A DNA stretch of 64,000 nt, from positions 284,818-348,817 of the forward strand of contig UCJA01000006.1 in assembly GCA_900472675.1 (NCBI GenBank). The letters are read 5' to 3'. Origin of the DNA: Hyphomicrobiales bacterium (GTDB lineage: Bacteria; Pseudomonadota; Alphaproteobacteria; Rhizobiales; Rhizobiaceae). Shown here piece by piece: positions 53,097 through 61,847 of this stretch. The notes beneath the pieces are model-generated. The model was given only the letters and a program-made list of their open reading frames with translations, did not search any database and had not been told where the DNA came from. The first letter of the stretch is position 1. The number at the start of each line of letters is the position of its first letter. Both the position numbers and the translations under genes were made by a program.

Positions 53097-53608
53097 CCGA
53101 GAGACAGCCAACACCCGGCGTGCATCAGGAGATCGCCGCTATCATTGATGAAAGTGGCCACGGTTCTGGCATGGGCTTCTGTCCAGCAGCCGCAGATGAT
53201 GAGCCGCATCTTTGCTCAATCTGCCAGGTCCCGTTGCAGCCAAACGATCCTCACCGTCTTTCCGTCCGTAATATGGAGGGGCTACTTCAACCGCAAAGCC
53301 GAGCGGAATGGGACGTCGCGGAGCACAGTGCCGTCTTCAGTAGTAATCTCGAAGCGCTGCCCATCTATCACGTCAGCGGCAAGAACCTTTTCCGCGAGTA
53401 TCTCCCGGGCGGCCTGAATGGCCTCATCGTGGGCGTCGTCGAGAGAGGCGAACTCAGATCCTTCCGTATCTCGATCGAAGGAGGCGTGGCTGCGGACACG
53501 GAAGTAATACCTGGGCATCTCGTCTCCATCGAGGTTGTCGATCCAAACCTTAGACGGAATGATCAGTTCCCGCCACCGCCCGAGATGAGGGAGGTGGTGA
53601 AGCCGTGA
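53093..53608 (+). CDS. Doubtful early phage reading frame
   Basis: A 171-residue open frame coupled to its neighbours at both ends (overlap at ATG 53093; GTGA overlap at 53605). The first ~60 residues (EPHLCSICQVPL with paired Cys) look protein-like. The rest overlaps a convincing minus-strand DUF6894 gene and may be partly shadow. A shorter real gene in the first 200 bases is possible. Confidence 0.35.
   Translation: MTERQPTPGVHQEIAAIIDESGHGSGMGFCPAAADDEPHLCSICQVPLQPNDPHRLSVRNMEGLLQPQSRAEWDVAEHSAVFSSNLEALPIYHVSGKNLFREYLPGGLNGLIVGVVERGELRSFRISIEGGVAADTEVIPGHLVSIEVVDPNLRRNDQFPPPPEMREVVKP
53282..53518 (-). CDS. DUF6894 family protein on opposite strand
   Basis: A 78-residue protein starting MPRYYFRVRSHASFDRDTEG and then SEFASLDDAHDEAIQAAREIL, the typical rhizobial DUF6894 pattern (MPRYFFHV...D.EG.EF...A..EA...AREI). 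GGAGAC precedes ATG 53518. Function unknown. It lies antisense to the rightward operon. Confidence 0.72.
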   Translation of the reverse strand: MPRYYFRVRSHASFDRDTEGSEFASLDDAHDEAIQAAREILAEKVLAADVIDGQRFEITTEDGTVLRDVPFRSALRLK

Positions 53609-53820
53609 GTAAAGCTGCATTCAGGCAAGCCGATATGGAGCGGATCTTCAAGGCAGCTGCCAAAGCAGGTGCTGTCGTCCAGATGGACATGAAGACACTG
53701 ATCGCAACCGTAATGCCCCTTGTCCCAGAAAAACTGGTTGACAGCGAAGGCAATCCGCTGGGCATTCTTCCTTCGGGCAATTTCGCCCCTGATGGAGAGG
53801 AAAACTGGGATGAGGACTGA
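53605..53820 (+). CDS. Small protein upstream of integrase
   Basis: A 71-residue protein starting at GTG 53605, with an ADMERIFKAAAKAGAVVQMD helix and acidic end (DGEENWDED). Often present directly before the integrase in rhizobial prophages (general impression). No HTH is seen, so an excisionase role is unsupported. It overlaps the integrase start. Confidence 0.55.
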   Translation: MSKAAFRQADMERIFKAAAKAGAVVQMDMKTLIATVMPLVPEKLVDSEGNPLGILPSGNFAPDGEENWDED

Positions 53821-54955
53821 CAGGCCTGGCTACCAGTGCCGGCCAAGAAAGGACGGCACGCCCGTCCACTACTGGAACCCGCAACGCGCAGTGAAAGGCG
53901 CATCGAAAGCGCTTTCGCTCATTCGTCTGCCTGACGATAGTTCCGACGAACAGATCGCGGCCGAGTGCCGGCGCCGGACAATGGAGCTTAAGGCCGAGCT
54001 CAGGAAAGAAGGCGCAGAGCCCCATTTCGATGGGACTATCACATCTTTGATCGACAGATACCGCCACGACAAAACCAGCTCGTGGCACCGCGTCAAGCAC
54101 TCAACCCGCATCCGCGATTACGAGCCGAGCTTGCGCGTTCTCACAAAGAACGTCGGCGATCGAGATATCAGTGTGCTTCGAGCATCTGACTTCAACCGCT
54201 GGTTCGCCCAGTGGAAGAAGAAAGGACTTCGACGAGCCAGCGGAGCAATCAAGCTGCTCCGCATCGTCCTTTCCTATGGCGCGGGTGAGCGGATGCGCGG
54301 ATGCAAACAGGCTCGAGACATCCTCTCAGATCTACGCTTCGAAATGCCCGCGGCCCGTACCACTGCCATGACCTATGACCAGTGCCTTGCCATCGTGAAG
54401 ATGAGCGTCGAGTTAGGATGCCCATCCATCGGCTTTGTCGAAGCGCTAAAATTTGAATCGGCGTTGCGCCGGATCGACGTGATCGGGGAATGGGCACCTG
54501 CAGAGGACGGTGGCGCCTTTCGCTGGCGCGGACCAACCGCTCAGAGCCTGTCCAACGATCTGATCCTGAAGCTTAAGACGAGCAAGACTGGAGCGGAGGT
54601 TGCCCGCGACTTGAAGACTATGCCTCTCGTCGTCCTGGCAATGACAGCTTACCAGATCCCAGAGATAGGCCCGATCGTCATAGATGAGGATCATGGCAAG
54701 CCGTACTGGGAAAATCGCTATGCGGAGAAATACCGCAAGGTGAGGGACAGGGCTGGGGTTCCTTCGAATATCTGGTCGATGGATTCGCGCGCAGGCGCGG
54801 TTTCAGAGACAGTCGAGGCCACAGGATCTCTGGCTCTTGCCAGTGTACTGGCTACACATTCGACTTTGAAGATGACAAAAAAGTACAGCCGTGGCGATGG
54901 TCTCGAAACCAGCCGCACAATTGCCCAAGCACGAAACGCGAACCGTTCAGTGTAA
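53810..54955 (+). CDS. Phage tyrosine integrase
   Basis: A 381-residue tyrosine recombinase. A core-binding domain covers about 80-175 (ISVLRASDFNRWFAQWKKK). The catalytic part has ESALRRIDVIG (Arg near 220), MDSRAGAVSE in place of the usual HxxR box (Arg present, first His replaced) and LATHSTLKMTKKYSRG (His and Tyr near 350-360). This variant box is seen in related rhizobial phage integrases. It ends 49 bases from tRNA-Gly, its proposed target. GGAGAGG precedes ATG 53810. Confidence 0.88.
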   Translation: MRTDRPGYQCRPRKDGTPVHYWNPQRAVKGASKALSLIRLPDDSSDEQIAAECRRRTMELKAELRKEGAEPHFDGTITSLIDRYRHDKTSSWHRVKHSTRIRDYEPSLRVLTKNVGDRDISVLRASDFNRWFAQWKKKGLRRASGAIKLLRIVLSYGAGERMRGCKQARDILSDLRFEMPAARTTAMTYDQCLAIVKMSVELGCPSIGFVEALKFESALRRIDVIGEWAPAEDGGAFRWRGPTAQSLSNDLILKLKTSKTGAEVARDLKTMPLVVLAMTAYQIPEIGPIVIDEDHGKPYWENRYAEKYRKVRDRAGVPSNIWSMDSRAGAVSETVEATGSLALASVLATHSTLKMTKKYSRGDGLETSRTIAQARNANRSV

Positions 54956-55003
54956 CGGCTGTGAAACAGTGAAACGCCGTCAATTGTAAGATATTGAAGT
55001 TGC

Positions 55004-55077
55004 TGGAGCGGGTGAAGGGAATCGAACCCTCGTATTCAGCTTGGGAAGCTGCTGCTCTACCATTGAGCTACACCCGC
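55004..55077 (-). tRNA. tRNA-Gly (CCC), prophage target
   Basis: The minus strand folds as a tRNA: acceptor GCGGGTG/CACCCGC, D-arm GCTC-GAGC, anticodon loop TTCCCAA with anticodon CCC, T-loop TTCGATTC, encoded CCA. The 3' half is repeated at 9170-9218. The tRNA is complete and should be functional, with the phage having supplied its 3' half (inference). Confidence 0.95.
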
Positions 55078-55229
55078 GTTGCGAAAGACCTAGCCTCTCC
55101 ATCTTAGGATTTCAACTGCAATCCGCTGCCAAGAGCGGACGCCGTGGAGAACGCGGCTTTATCGGCCAGGGCGATTGGGAGGTGGCGCCCGGCGGCCTAG
55201 GCGGCAAGGCGGCGGCCTGAGGGCGTCGC

Positions 55230-56330
55230 TCAGGCGCGGAAGTGCTTGGAGAGCTTCAGGCCCTGGGCCTGGTAGTTGGAGCCAAGGCCTGCGCCATAGA
55301 GCGCCTGCGGCTTTTCCATCATGTGCTCGTAGACCAGGCGGCCGACGATCTGGCCATCTTCCAGGATGAAGGGGACCTCGTGGCTGCGGACCTCGAGCAC
55401 GGCACGGCTTCCGCGTCCGCCGGATGCCTCGTGGCCGAAGCCGGGGTCGAAAAAGCCCGCATAGTGGACACGGAATTCGCCGACCAGTGGGTCGAATGGG
55501 GTCATTTCGGCCGCATAGAGTGGCGGCACATGCACGGCCTCGCGCGACACGAGGATGTAGAACTCGTCCGGATCGAGGATCAGTTCGCTGCGGCCGCGGC
55601 TGTAGAGCGGCTCCCAGAATTCGAAGAGATCGTGCTGGGCCTTCTTGTCCACGTCCACCACGGCCGTGTGGTGCTTGCCGCGATAGCCGATCAGTCCCTC
55701 GGCGTCGCCCGTCAGGTCGATCGACAGGGCAATGCCGCCGCCGGAGACATTCGGCTGCTTGGAAGCGACCAGGGTTTTGGCCTCATGCAGAGCCAGAAGT
55801 TCCGGCTCGCCGAGCAGGGCATTGCCGATCCGGAAGCGGATCTGCGACAGGCGCGATCCGCGCCGCACCACAATCGGGAAGGTGCGCGGGCTGATTTCCA
55901 GGTAGAGCGGTCCGGAATAGCCGGCCGGGATCTTGTCGAACTCCTGGGCGTAATCGGTAATGACGCGCGTGAAGATATCCAGCCGCCCGGTGGAGCTTTT
56001 CGGGTTGGCGGATGCGGACATATGGGCCGGCAGGTCCAGGCGTTCCATCAGCGGCACGATGTAGACACAGCCAGTTTCCAGCACCGCCCCTTCGGACAGA
56101 TCGATGACATGCAGCTTCAGCCGGTCGAGCTTGTCTGCAACCAGGCTCGTCGGGCCCGGCATGAAGCTCGCGCGGACCCGGTAGGCCTTGGTGCCCAGGC
56201 GCAGATCGAGGCTTGCCGGCTGGACCTGGTCGTGATCGAGTTCCCGCTCGGAGATGAGCCGCCCGCTGTCGAAGAGCGCCGCTATGCCCCGATCCGACAG
56301 AATTCCTGTTGTCCGAGCCGTCATGCTCAT
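55230..56330 (-). CDS. dcd: dCTP deaminase, long alphaproteobacterial form
   Basis: A 366-residue protein, longer than the ~190-residue E. coli enzyme. The first half carries the trimeric dUTPase/Dcd fold with VQPASLDLRLG, SANPKSSTGRLDIFTRVITDYAQEFD and GPLYLEISPRTFPI; a second, related half follows with FDPGFG near residue 290. It makes dUTP from dCTP for thymidylate synthesis. First host gene past tRNA-Gly. Strong coding bias. Confidence 0.88.
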   Translation of the reverse strand: MSMTARTTGILSDRGIAALFDSGRLISERELDHDQVQPASLDLRLGTKAYRVRASFMPGPTSLVADKLDRLKLHVIDLSEGAVLETGCVYIVPLMERLDLPAHMSASANPKSSTGRLDIFTRVITDYAQEFDKIPAGYSGPLYLEISPRTFPIVVRRGSRLSQIRFRIGNALLGEPELLALHEAKTLVASKQPNVSGGGIALSIDLTGDAEGLIGYRGKHHTAVVDVDKKAQHDLFEFWEPLYSRGRSELILDPDEFYILVSREAVHVPPLYAAEMTPFDPLVGEFRVHYAGFFDPGFGHEASGGRGSRAVLEVRSHEVPFILEDGQIVGRLVYEHMMEKPQALYGAGLGSNYQAQGLKLSKHFRA

Positions 56331-56436
56331 TCCGCTTGCTTCCCTTGGGCTTCAGCCCTGCATGGCTCGCCGGAGGCGACAAAACCAAATGGCGGGCATT
56401 GACGCAAGCCGGGGCCGGCGCTATGGCAGTCTTATC

Positions 56437-56488
56437 CCGTGGTGATTTGGCCGGTCGGCTTGCAGCCACGTTAAACAAGTGGCTAAAA
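56437..56488 (+). ncRNA. SAM-II riboswitch (metA motif)
   Basis: The segment matches the SAM-II aptamer: CGTGG (56438-56442) pairs with CCACG (56466-56470), with GTGATTTG, a CGGCTTGCAGCC core and TTAAACAAGTGGCTAAA at the 3' end, which forms the pseudoknot. SAM-II is widespread in alphaproteobacteria ahead of methionine genes. It stands about 65 bases before metZ and should shut the gene down when SAM is plentiful. Confidence 0.92.
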
Positions 56489-56500
56489 AGACCGGGTGCG

Positions 56501-56532
56501 AAACCGGTCTGCTTTACGCGACCGGTTTTTTT
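56501..56532 (+). terminator. Terminator downstream of SAM-II aptamer
   Basis: Stem aaaccggtc (56501-56509) with gaccggttt (56520-56528), then a run of seven T (56526-56532). A competing stem, agaccgg (56489-56495) with ccggtct (56504-56510), overlaps its left arm and could act as an antiterminator. Confidence 0.75.
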
Positions 56533-56554
56533 GTGTTGAAAGGGTGCAACCCGC

Positions 56555-57760
56555 ATGACCATGTCATCCAAGCCATCATCCCCTTCCTGGCGCCCGGCGA
56601 CGCAACTCGTCCACGGCGGAACGCTCCGCTCGCAGTACGGCGAGATGTCCGAGGCCATCTACCTCACCCAGGGCTTCGTCTACGAAAATTCTGAGGCGGC
56701 AGAAGCACGGTTCAAGGGCGAGACGGAAGGGTTCATCTACGCCCGCTACGGCAGCCCCACCAACGACATGTTCGAAAAGCGCATGTGCATGCTGGAAGGC
56801 GCCGAGGACGCACGCGCCACCGCATCGGGCATGGCTGCGGTGACTGCCGCCATTCTTTGCCAGCTGAAGGCCGGCGACCACATCGTTGCGGCGCGCGCCC
56901 TGTTCGGCTCCTGCCGCTGGGTGGTGGAGACGCTCGCCCCGAAATACGGAATCGACTGCACGCTGGTCGACGGCCGCTTCCTTGAAAACTGGGAACAGGC
57001 GATCACGCCGAAGACCAAGGTGTTCTTCCTGGAAAGCCCGACCAATCCGACGCTTGAGGTGGTGGACATTGCCGGCGTTGCGCGGCTCGCCAACCAGGTC
57101 GGCGCCAAGGTGGTGGTCGACAACGTGTTTGCCACGCCGCTCTTCCAGAAGCCGCTGGAGCTCGGCGCCCATATCGTCATCTATTCGGCGACCAAGCATA
57201 TCGATGGCCAGGGGCGCTGCCTCGGTGGCGTCGTTCTGTCGGACAAGGCATGGATCGACGAGCACCTGCACGACTATTTCCGGCATACGGGCCCGGCGAT
57301 GTCGCCGTTCAATGCCTGGACGCTGCTGAAGGGCGTCGAGACCCTGCCTCTTCGCGTCAAGCAGCAGACGGAGAACGCTTCGCGGATCGCCGACTTCCTG
57401 GCCGAGCAGACCAAGGTTGCCAAGGTGATCTACCCCGGCCGCAAGGACCATCCGCAGGCCGATATCATCGCCAAGCAGATGACCGGCGGATCGACGCTGG
57501 TGTGCTTCGAGATGAAGGGTGGCAAGGAAGCGGCCTTCAAGCTGCAGAATGCGCTGGAAGTGGTCACCATTTCCAACAATCTTGGCGATACGCGCAGCCT
57601 GATCACCCATCCGGCCACGACGACGCACAAGAACCTCAGCGAAGAGGCGCGCACGGAACTCGGCATCTCCGCCGGGACGGTGCGGCTGTCGGCCGGCATC
57701 GAAGACAGCCAAGACCTGCTGGAAGACTTTGCACGGGCGCTGGCGCAGGTTTCGGCCTAA
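56555..57760 (+). CDS. metZ: O-succinylhomoserine sulfhydrylase
   Basis: A 401-residue PLP enzyme of the Cys/Met metabolism family: ATQLVHGGT, YARYGSPTNDMFE, ATASGMAAV, LESPTNPTLEVVDI, VDNVFATP and YSATKHIDGQGR with the PLP-binding Lys near residue 212. It makes homocysteine directly from O-succinylhomoserine and sulfide. A SAM-II riboswitch and terminator precede it, which supports metZ over metB/cystathionine enzymes. Ribosome site AAGGGTG. Confidence 0.93.
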   Translation: MTMSSKPSSPSWRPATQLVHGGTLRSQYGEMSEAIYLTQGFVYENSEAAEARFKGETEGFIYARYGSPTNDMFEKRMCMLEGAEDARATASGMAAVTAAILCQLKAGDHIVAARALFGSCRWVVETLAPKYGIDCTLVDGRFLENWEQAITPKTKVFFLESPTNPTLEVVDIAGVARLANQVGAKVVVDNVFATPLFQKPLELGAHIVIYSATKHIDGQGRCLGGVVLSDKAWIDEHLHDYFRHTGPAMSPFNAWTLLKGVETLPLRVKQQTENASRIADFLAEQTKVAKVIYPGRKDHPQADIIAKQMTGGSTLVCFEMKGGKEAAFKLQNALEVVTISNNLGDTRSLITHPATTTHKNLSEEARTELGISAGTVRLSAGIEDSQDLLEDFARALAQVSA

Positions 57761-57942
57761 AGCGTGTCGCGATCCTTCTGAGCGAACGATCCCGCTCTCC
57801 AATCCGGCCAACCGGCCGGATTCACCATGTCGATTATCCCTAACCTCAGGAACAGGCGGCGGTTTCGCCCCCTGCACACCACAATTCTTGACGTTGCCGC
57901 GCACCTGTACAATATCGCACAAATCAGTTTTTGAGGTGCCCA

Positions 57943-58335
57943 ATGTATCGCGCCCGCACGAGAGACATCGAAGTCGTCGTCGAGCCTTATTATCTGGAGG
58001 AGCAATCCAGTCCGGAAGACAGCCGCTATGTCTGGGGGTACCGTATCGTCATCGACAACCAGTCCGACCTGACCGTGAGGCTGGTGCACCGCTACTGGCA
58101 TATCACCGACGAGAACGGGCTTGTGGACGAGGTGGAAGGTCCAGGCGTTGTCGGCGAGCAGCCGCGGCTGCAGCCGGGCGATACCTATGAGTATTCCTCC
58201 GGCTGCCCGCTCGATACGCCGTCCGGCCTGATGTTCGGCCACTATGAAATGTGCACCGACGAAGGCGAGACATTCCAGGTGGTCATTCCCGCCTTCTCGC
58301 TGGACTCGCCCGGTCTGACCCGGATCCTGAACTGA
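57943..58335 (+). CDS. apaG: ApaG-domain protein
   Basis: A 130-residue protein with the ApaG/DUF525 beta fold: [60 protein letters not shown] and GLMFGHYEM. Function in bacteria is not well settled; it binds nucleotide-like ligands. GAGGTG precedes ATG 57943. The usual size and a conserved place after metZ in rhizobia fit. Confidence 0.92.
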   Translation: MYRARTRDIEVVVEPYYLEEQSSPEDSRYVWGYRIVIDNQSDLTVRLVHRYWHITDENGLVDEVEGPGVVGEQPRLQPGDTYEYSSGCPLDTPSGLMFGHYEMCTDEGETFQVVIPAFSLDSPGLTRILN

Positions 58336-58369
58336 TCTTTCCCGTCAGCTTGGCTACTTGCCGGTAAGG

Positions 58370-59602
58370 TCAGACCCTGATCCGGCGCCAGCCGTAGACC
58401 AGCATCGCCAGCGACACGGAGGCGGCAAGGATGTAGGGCATGCGCAGGGCAGCCTCGCGTCCGATATCGGGCTCGCAGATTGCGATGATCCAGCCCGAAG
58501 CCAGCGCACCCACCGGCATCATTCCCCAGGCGAAGAAGCGATAGAGCGCATTGACGCGCCCCAGAAGCGCATCGGGAATAAGCCTCTGCCGGTAGGATAC
58601 GGTCACGACGTTCCACAACAGTGCGCCGAGCATATCGACAAAGAGTGCCAGCGCCACGAGCGCCACGCTCGACGTCCAAGCCAGGATGGCGAAGGGGACG
58701 ATCATCAGCACCAGCGCCAGGTGAAGTGCCCTCAGCGGGCCGAGCCTGGTGATCCAGCCGGGACCGAGGACGCCGCCCACGACTCCGCCGGCCGCCCCTG
58801 CCGTCAGCAGCATGCCGTGCTCGACGGCATTCAGATGCAGAATTTCCTGCGAAAACAGGACGAGCGCCGTAAAGGCCATGGTCGAGACGAGATTGATCAC
58901 GCCCAGCATGACGCAAAAGCGCAGGAGCATCGGGTGTCGCCGCAGCCACTGCCAGCCCTCGCCGATTTCCGCACCAATGGATCGACGGGGTGCGGCAAGG
59001 CGCGGCGGCATGGTGACCAGCCAGACCAGCCAGGCCGAGAGCGCGAAAGCCACGGCATTCAGGGTGAAGGGTGCAGGCACGGCAAAGGCAATCAGGAGGC
59101 CTGCGATCGGCGGGCCGATAAAGGCGCCCATGATCTGCTCGATGCTTCCCAGCTGACCGTTGGCGCGCTCGAGATCGCTCTGCTGTACAACAGAGGGCAG
59201 CATGGTCTGGGCGGCATTGTCGCGGATCACTTCGGCGACGCCGATCAGGAAGGCGATGGCTGCGAGAATGGCAATATAGATCGTTCCTCCGGCCATAGCC
59301 GGCTGCTGCGGGATCGACAGGATGAGCGCAACGACACCGACCGTCAGCAGCACCCGCAGACTATCGGCCTGCACCATCAGCCGGCGCCTGTCGCCACGAT
59401 CGATCAGCACGCCGACAGGGATAGAGAAGAGTAGCCAGGGAAGCCGCGTCGCGAAGGCGACGAAGCCGATGAGCAGAGGATCGCGGGTGATGAGCGTCGC
59501 GAGCCAGGGGAGCGCTAGCAAGGCAATGCCGTCCCCGAGATTGGAGACGGCACTTGCAGAAAACAACAGGCGGTAGGATCTGTTTGCAAGCAGCAGGTTC
59601 AT
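58370..59602 (-). CDS. Major facilitator superfamily transporter
   Basis: A 410-residue membrane protein with about 11-12 helices and the MFS pattern: GDGIALLALPWLA in helix 1, GVLIDRGDRRRLM as motif A between helices 2 and 3, and a central charged loop. Resembles the MFS_3/enterobactin exporter (EntS-like) type. Substrate unknown. Host-like codon use. Confidence 0.88.
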   Translation of the reverse strand: MNLLLANRSYRLLFSASAVSNLGDGIALLALPWLATLITRDPLLIGFVAFATRLPWLLFSIPVGVLIDRGDRRRLMVQADSLRVLLTVGVVALILSIPQQPAMAGGTIYIAILAAIAFLIGVAEVIRDNAAQTMLPSVVQQSDLERANGQLGSIEQIMGAFIGPPIAGLLIAFAVPAPFTLNAVAFALSAWLVWLVTMPPRLAAPRRSIGAEIGEGWQWLRRHPMLLRFCVMLGVINLVSTMAFTALVLFSQEILHLNAVEHGMLLTAGAAGGVVGGVLGPGWITRLGPLRALHLALVLMIVPFAILAWTSSVALVALALFVDMLGALLWNVVTVSYRQRLIPDALLGRVNALYRFFAWGMMPVGALASGWIIAICEPDIGREAALRMPYILAASVSLAMLVYGWRRIRV

Positions 59603-59698
59603 GCTGACCAGTCAGAACCGGCGGACAAGATCTGGTCAAGCCCCGGGAGAGCTCCTGCCAGGCCGATCGGCCGGCAAAAGTCCCGGTTCTAGCGCAGA

Positions 59699-60688
59699 TC
59701 AGGCCTTCTCGAACTCGCTCGCTTCGAAGCGATAGGTGGTCGAGCAGAACTCGCAGGTCACCGCGATGCCGTCTTCCTCCTGGCTTGCCTGGATTTCCTC
59801 GGCTGAAAAGCCCTGGAGCACGCCCTTGATCTTGTCACGCGAGCAGCTGCAGCGATCCTCCACCGCCTGCGGCGGGTAGACGCGAACGCCCCGCTCATGG
59901 AACAGGCGGAACAGCAGGCGCTCGACGCCCACGTGCGGATCGGTCAGCTCGTCCGTGTCGATGGTTTCGACCATGGTTCGGGCTTCGACCCAGGTGTCAT
60001 CCGCCACCTGTTCGGGGTCACGCTCGTCGCCATCCCCGCCGTGCAGGTCCGGCTGGCGCATGCGCTCGGCCGACTGCGGCAGAAACTGCGCGACAAGGCC
60101 ACCTGCCCGCCAGTTGTGGCGCGGCTTGCCGTCCTCATCACGGTCGATGAGCTCTGCAACGCCGAGGCGCAGCCTCGTGGGGATCTGCTCCGACTGGCGG
60201 AAATAGACGCCGGCGATCTCTTCCAGCGACGAACCGTCCAGCGAGACGATCCCCTGGTAGGGCTGCATGCCGCGCCCCTGGTCGATGGTCAGGGCAAGGA
60301 TGCCCTCCCCCAGCAATTCGGGCGGCGACGTGCGTCCTTCGCGGACGGCATCCGCCAGGGCGTCTTCATCATAACGGGCATAGGCGCGCAGGCTGTCCGG
60401 CGTCGAGAAATCGGCCACCAAAAGATCGACAGGCCCGTCGCTCTTGGTCTGGACGGTAAACCGGCCCTCGAACTTGAGCGAGGTGCCGAGCAGCACCGTC
60501 AGGACGATGGCTTCCGCCAGCAGCCTCGCCACCGGCGCCGGGTAATCATGCCGGGCAAGAATGGTGTTGAGGAGCGGCCCAAGCTGCACCGCCCGGCCAC
60601 GCACATCCAGCCCGTCGACCTGGAAGGGCACGACGCGGTCGTCTCCGGCAAAGTCCAGTTCATTCAGTTCTACGGTTGCTTCCGCCAT
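59699..60688 (-). CDS. hslO: Redox-regulated chaperone Hsp33
   Basis: A 329-residue Hsp33. Substrate-binding part about 1-240 (VRGRAVQLGP, LLGTSLKFEGRFTVQTKSDGPVDLLVADF), then the zinc redox switch CSCS and CEFC. Oxidative stress releases zinc and turns it into a holdase. Start 60688 is chosen (MAEATVEL); the open frame reaches 60799. Lies behind argF, as in many Rhizobiales. Confidence 0.93.
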   Translation of the reverse strand: MAEATVELNELDFAGDDRVVPFQVDGLDVRGRAVQLGPLLNTILARHDYPAPVARLLAEAIVLTVLLGTSLKFEGRFTVQTKSDGPVDLLVADFSTPDSLRAYARYDEDALADAVREGRTSPPELLGEGILALTIDQGRGMQPYQGIVSLDGSSLEEIAGVYFRQSEQIPTRLRLGVAELIDRDEDGKPRHNWRAGGLVAQFLPQSAERMRQPDLHGGDGDERDPEQVADDTWVEARTMVETIDTDELTDPHVGVERLLFRLFHERGVRVYPPQAVEDRCSCSRDKIKGVLQGFSAEEIQASQEEDGIAVTCEFCSTTYRFEASEFEKA

Positions 60689-60877
60689 AATTTCGCTCCT
60701 GGGCGCCGGTTCCGTTGCTTTTACACAAGCGCAGGCCGAAGCGAAACCGCTGGGCCCAAAGGGAGACGCCGATCGTGTTTTGAGACGCCGTTCGCCCATC
60801 AGGGACGCTGCGCGGCAGGTTGAAGGCCGCTAGATGGGTGCTGCCCGCTGCGAAATCAAGCCGCCTGGAGAGCCCGC

Positions 60878-61792
60878 TCAGACCAGGCCGAAGCACCAGG
60901 CGAGAATGGACTTCTGCGCATGCAGGCGGTTCTCAGCCTCGTCGAAGACCACAGACTGGGCGCCGTCGATTACCTCGTCGGTCACTTCCTCGCCACGGTG
61001 GGCCGGCAGGCAATGCATGAAGAGAGCATCCTTGTCGGCACGCTTCATCAGCTGCTCGTTCACCTGGTAGGGCTGGAAGATATTGTGGCCGCGCGCCTTG
61101 TGCTCCTGGTTCATCGAGACCCAGGTGTCGGTGACGACCATATCGACGCCGGCGACGGCGCGTTCGGCATCATGGGTGAGCATGACCTCGCCGCCATTGT
61201 TGCGCGACCAGTTGAGGAACTTGTCATAGGGTTCGGAGCCCATGGGTACCGCCATGTTCATGCGGTAGCCAAAGCGGGCAGCACCTTCGATGAAGGAGTG
61301 AAGCACATTGTTGCCATCGCCAGTCCAGGCGAAGGTTTTGCCGGCAACCGGGCCGCGGTGCTCCTCGAAGGTCATGATGTCGGCCATGATCTGGCAAGGA
61401 TGGGTATCATCCGTCAGGGCATTGATGACCGGCACGGTCGCATGTTCGGCAAGTTCCAGCATGCGGTTGTGATCGGTCGTGCGGATCATGATCGCGTCGA
61501 CGTAGCGGGAAAGAACCTTGGCCGTGTCGCCAATGGTTTCGGCGCGGCCAAGCTGCATCTCGGTGCCGGACAGAAAGAGTGTCTCGCCGCCGAGCTGGCG
61601 CATGCCCACGTCGAAGGAAACGCGGGTGCGGGTCGAGGGCTTCTCGAAGATCATCGCCAGCATCTTGCCGGCCAATGGCTTTTCCGCCGTGCCGGCCTTG
61701 GTTGCCTGCTTGCGGAACTTTGCATCCTCCAGGATGCTGCGCAGGTCCGGGGCCGAAACCGCGGAGAGATCGAGAAAATGCTTCGGTGCCAT
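60878..61792 (-). CDS. argF: Ornithine carbamoyltransferase
   Basis: A 304-residue enzyme joining ornithine and carbamoyl phosphate to citrulline. It has [13 protein letters not shown] (STRTR carbamoyl-phosphate loop), DTWVSM and [13 protein letters not shown] (HCLP, ornithine site). Family length. It follows argD by 55 bases on the same strand, forming an arginine operon. Confidence 0.95.
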   Translation of the reverse strand: MAPKHFLDLSAVSAPDLRSILEDAKFRKQATKAGTAEKPLAGKMLAMIFEKPSTRTRVSFDVGMRQLGGETLFLSGTEMQLGRAETIGDTAKVLSRYVDAIMIRTTDHNRMLELAEHATVPVINALTDDTHPCQIMADIMTFEEHRGPVAGKTFAWTGDGNNVLHSFIEGAARFGYRMNMAVPMGSEPYDKFLNWSRNNGGEVMLTHDAERAVAGVDMVVTDTWVSMNQEHKARGHNIFQPYQVNEQLMKRADKDALFMHCLPAHRGEEVTDEVIDGAQSVVFDEAENRLHAQKSILAWCFGLV

Positions 61793-61847
61793 GTCAGTGG
61801 TATCCCCAGATCAGAGGGAACCGTCCATGGAACCCTCGACGTCGCCC

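Larger units (their letters stand above)
9170..55050. mobile_element. Prophage with surface-polysaccharide cargo
   Basis: The right end is the intact tRNA-Gly, with the phage integrase ending 49 bases away. The left end is a 49-base copy of the tRNA 3' half, 43 of 49 identical by hand alignment, including a perfect 22-base stretch over the anticodon arm. Between them lie a repressor, early genes, packaging, head, tail and lysis modules in the order of a siphovirus-type HK97-like phage. Polysaccharide genes fill 9.4-21.3 and 24.1-26.4 kb. Length about 45.9 kb. Structural genes look intact; inducibility is unknown. Confidence 0.75.

Noticed and set aside
56576..57943. 455-codon minus-strand frame
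   Set aside because: Antisense shadow of metZ.
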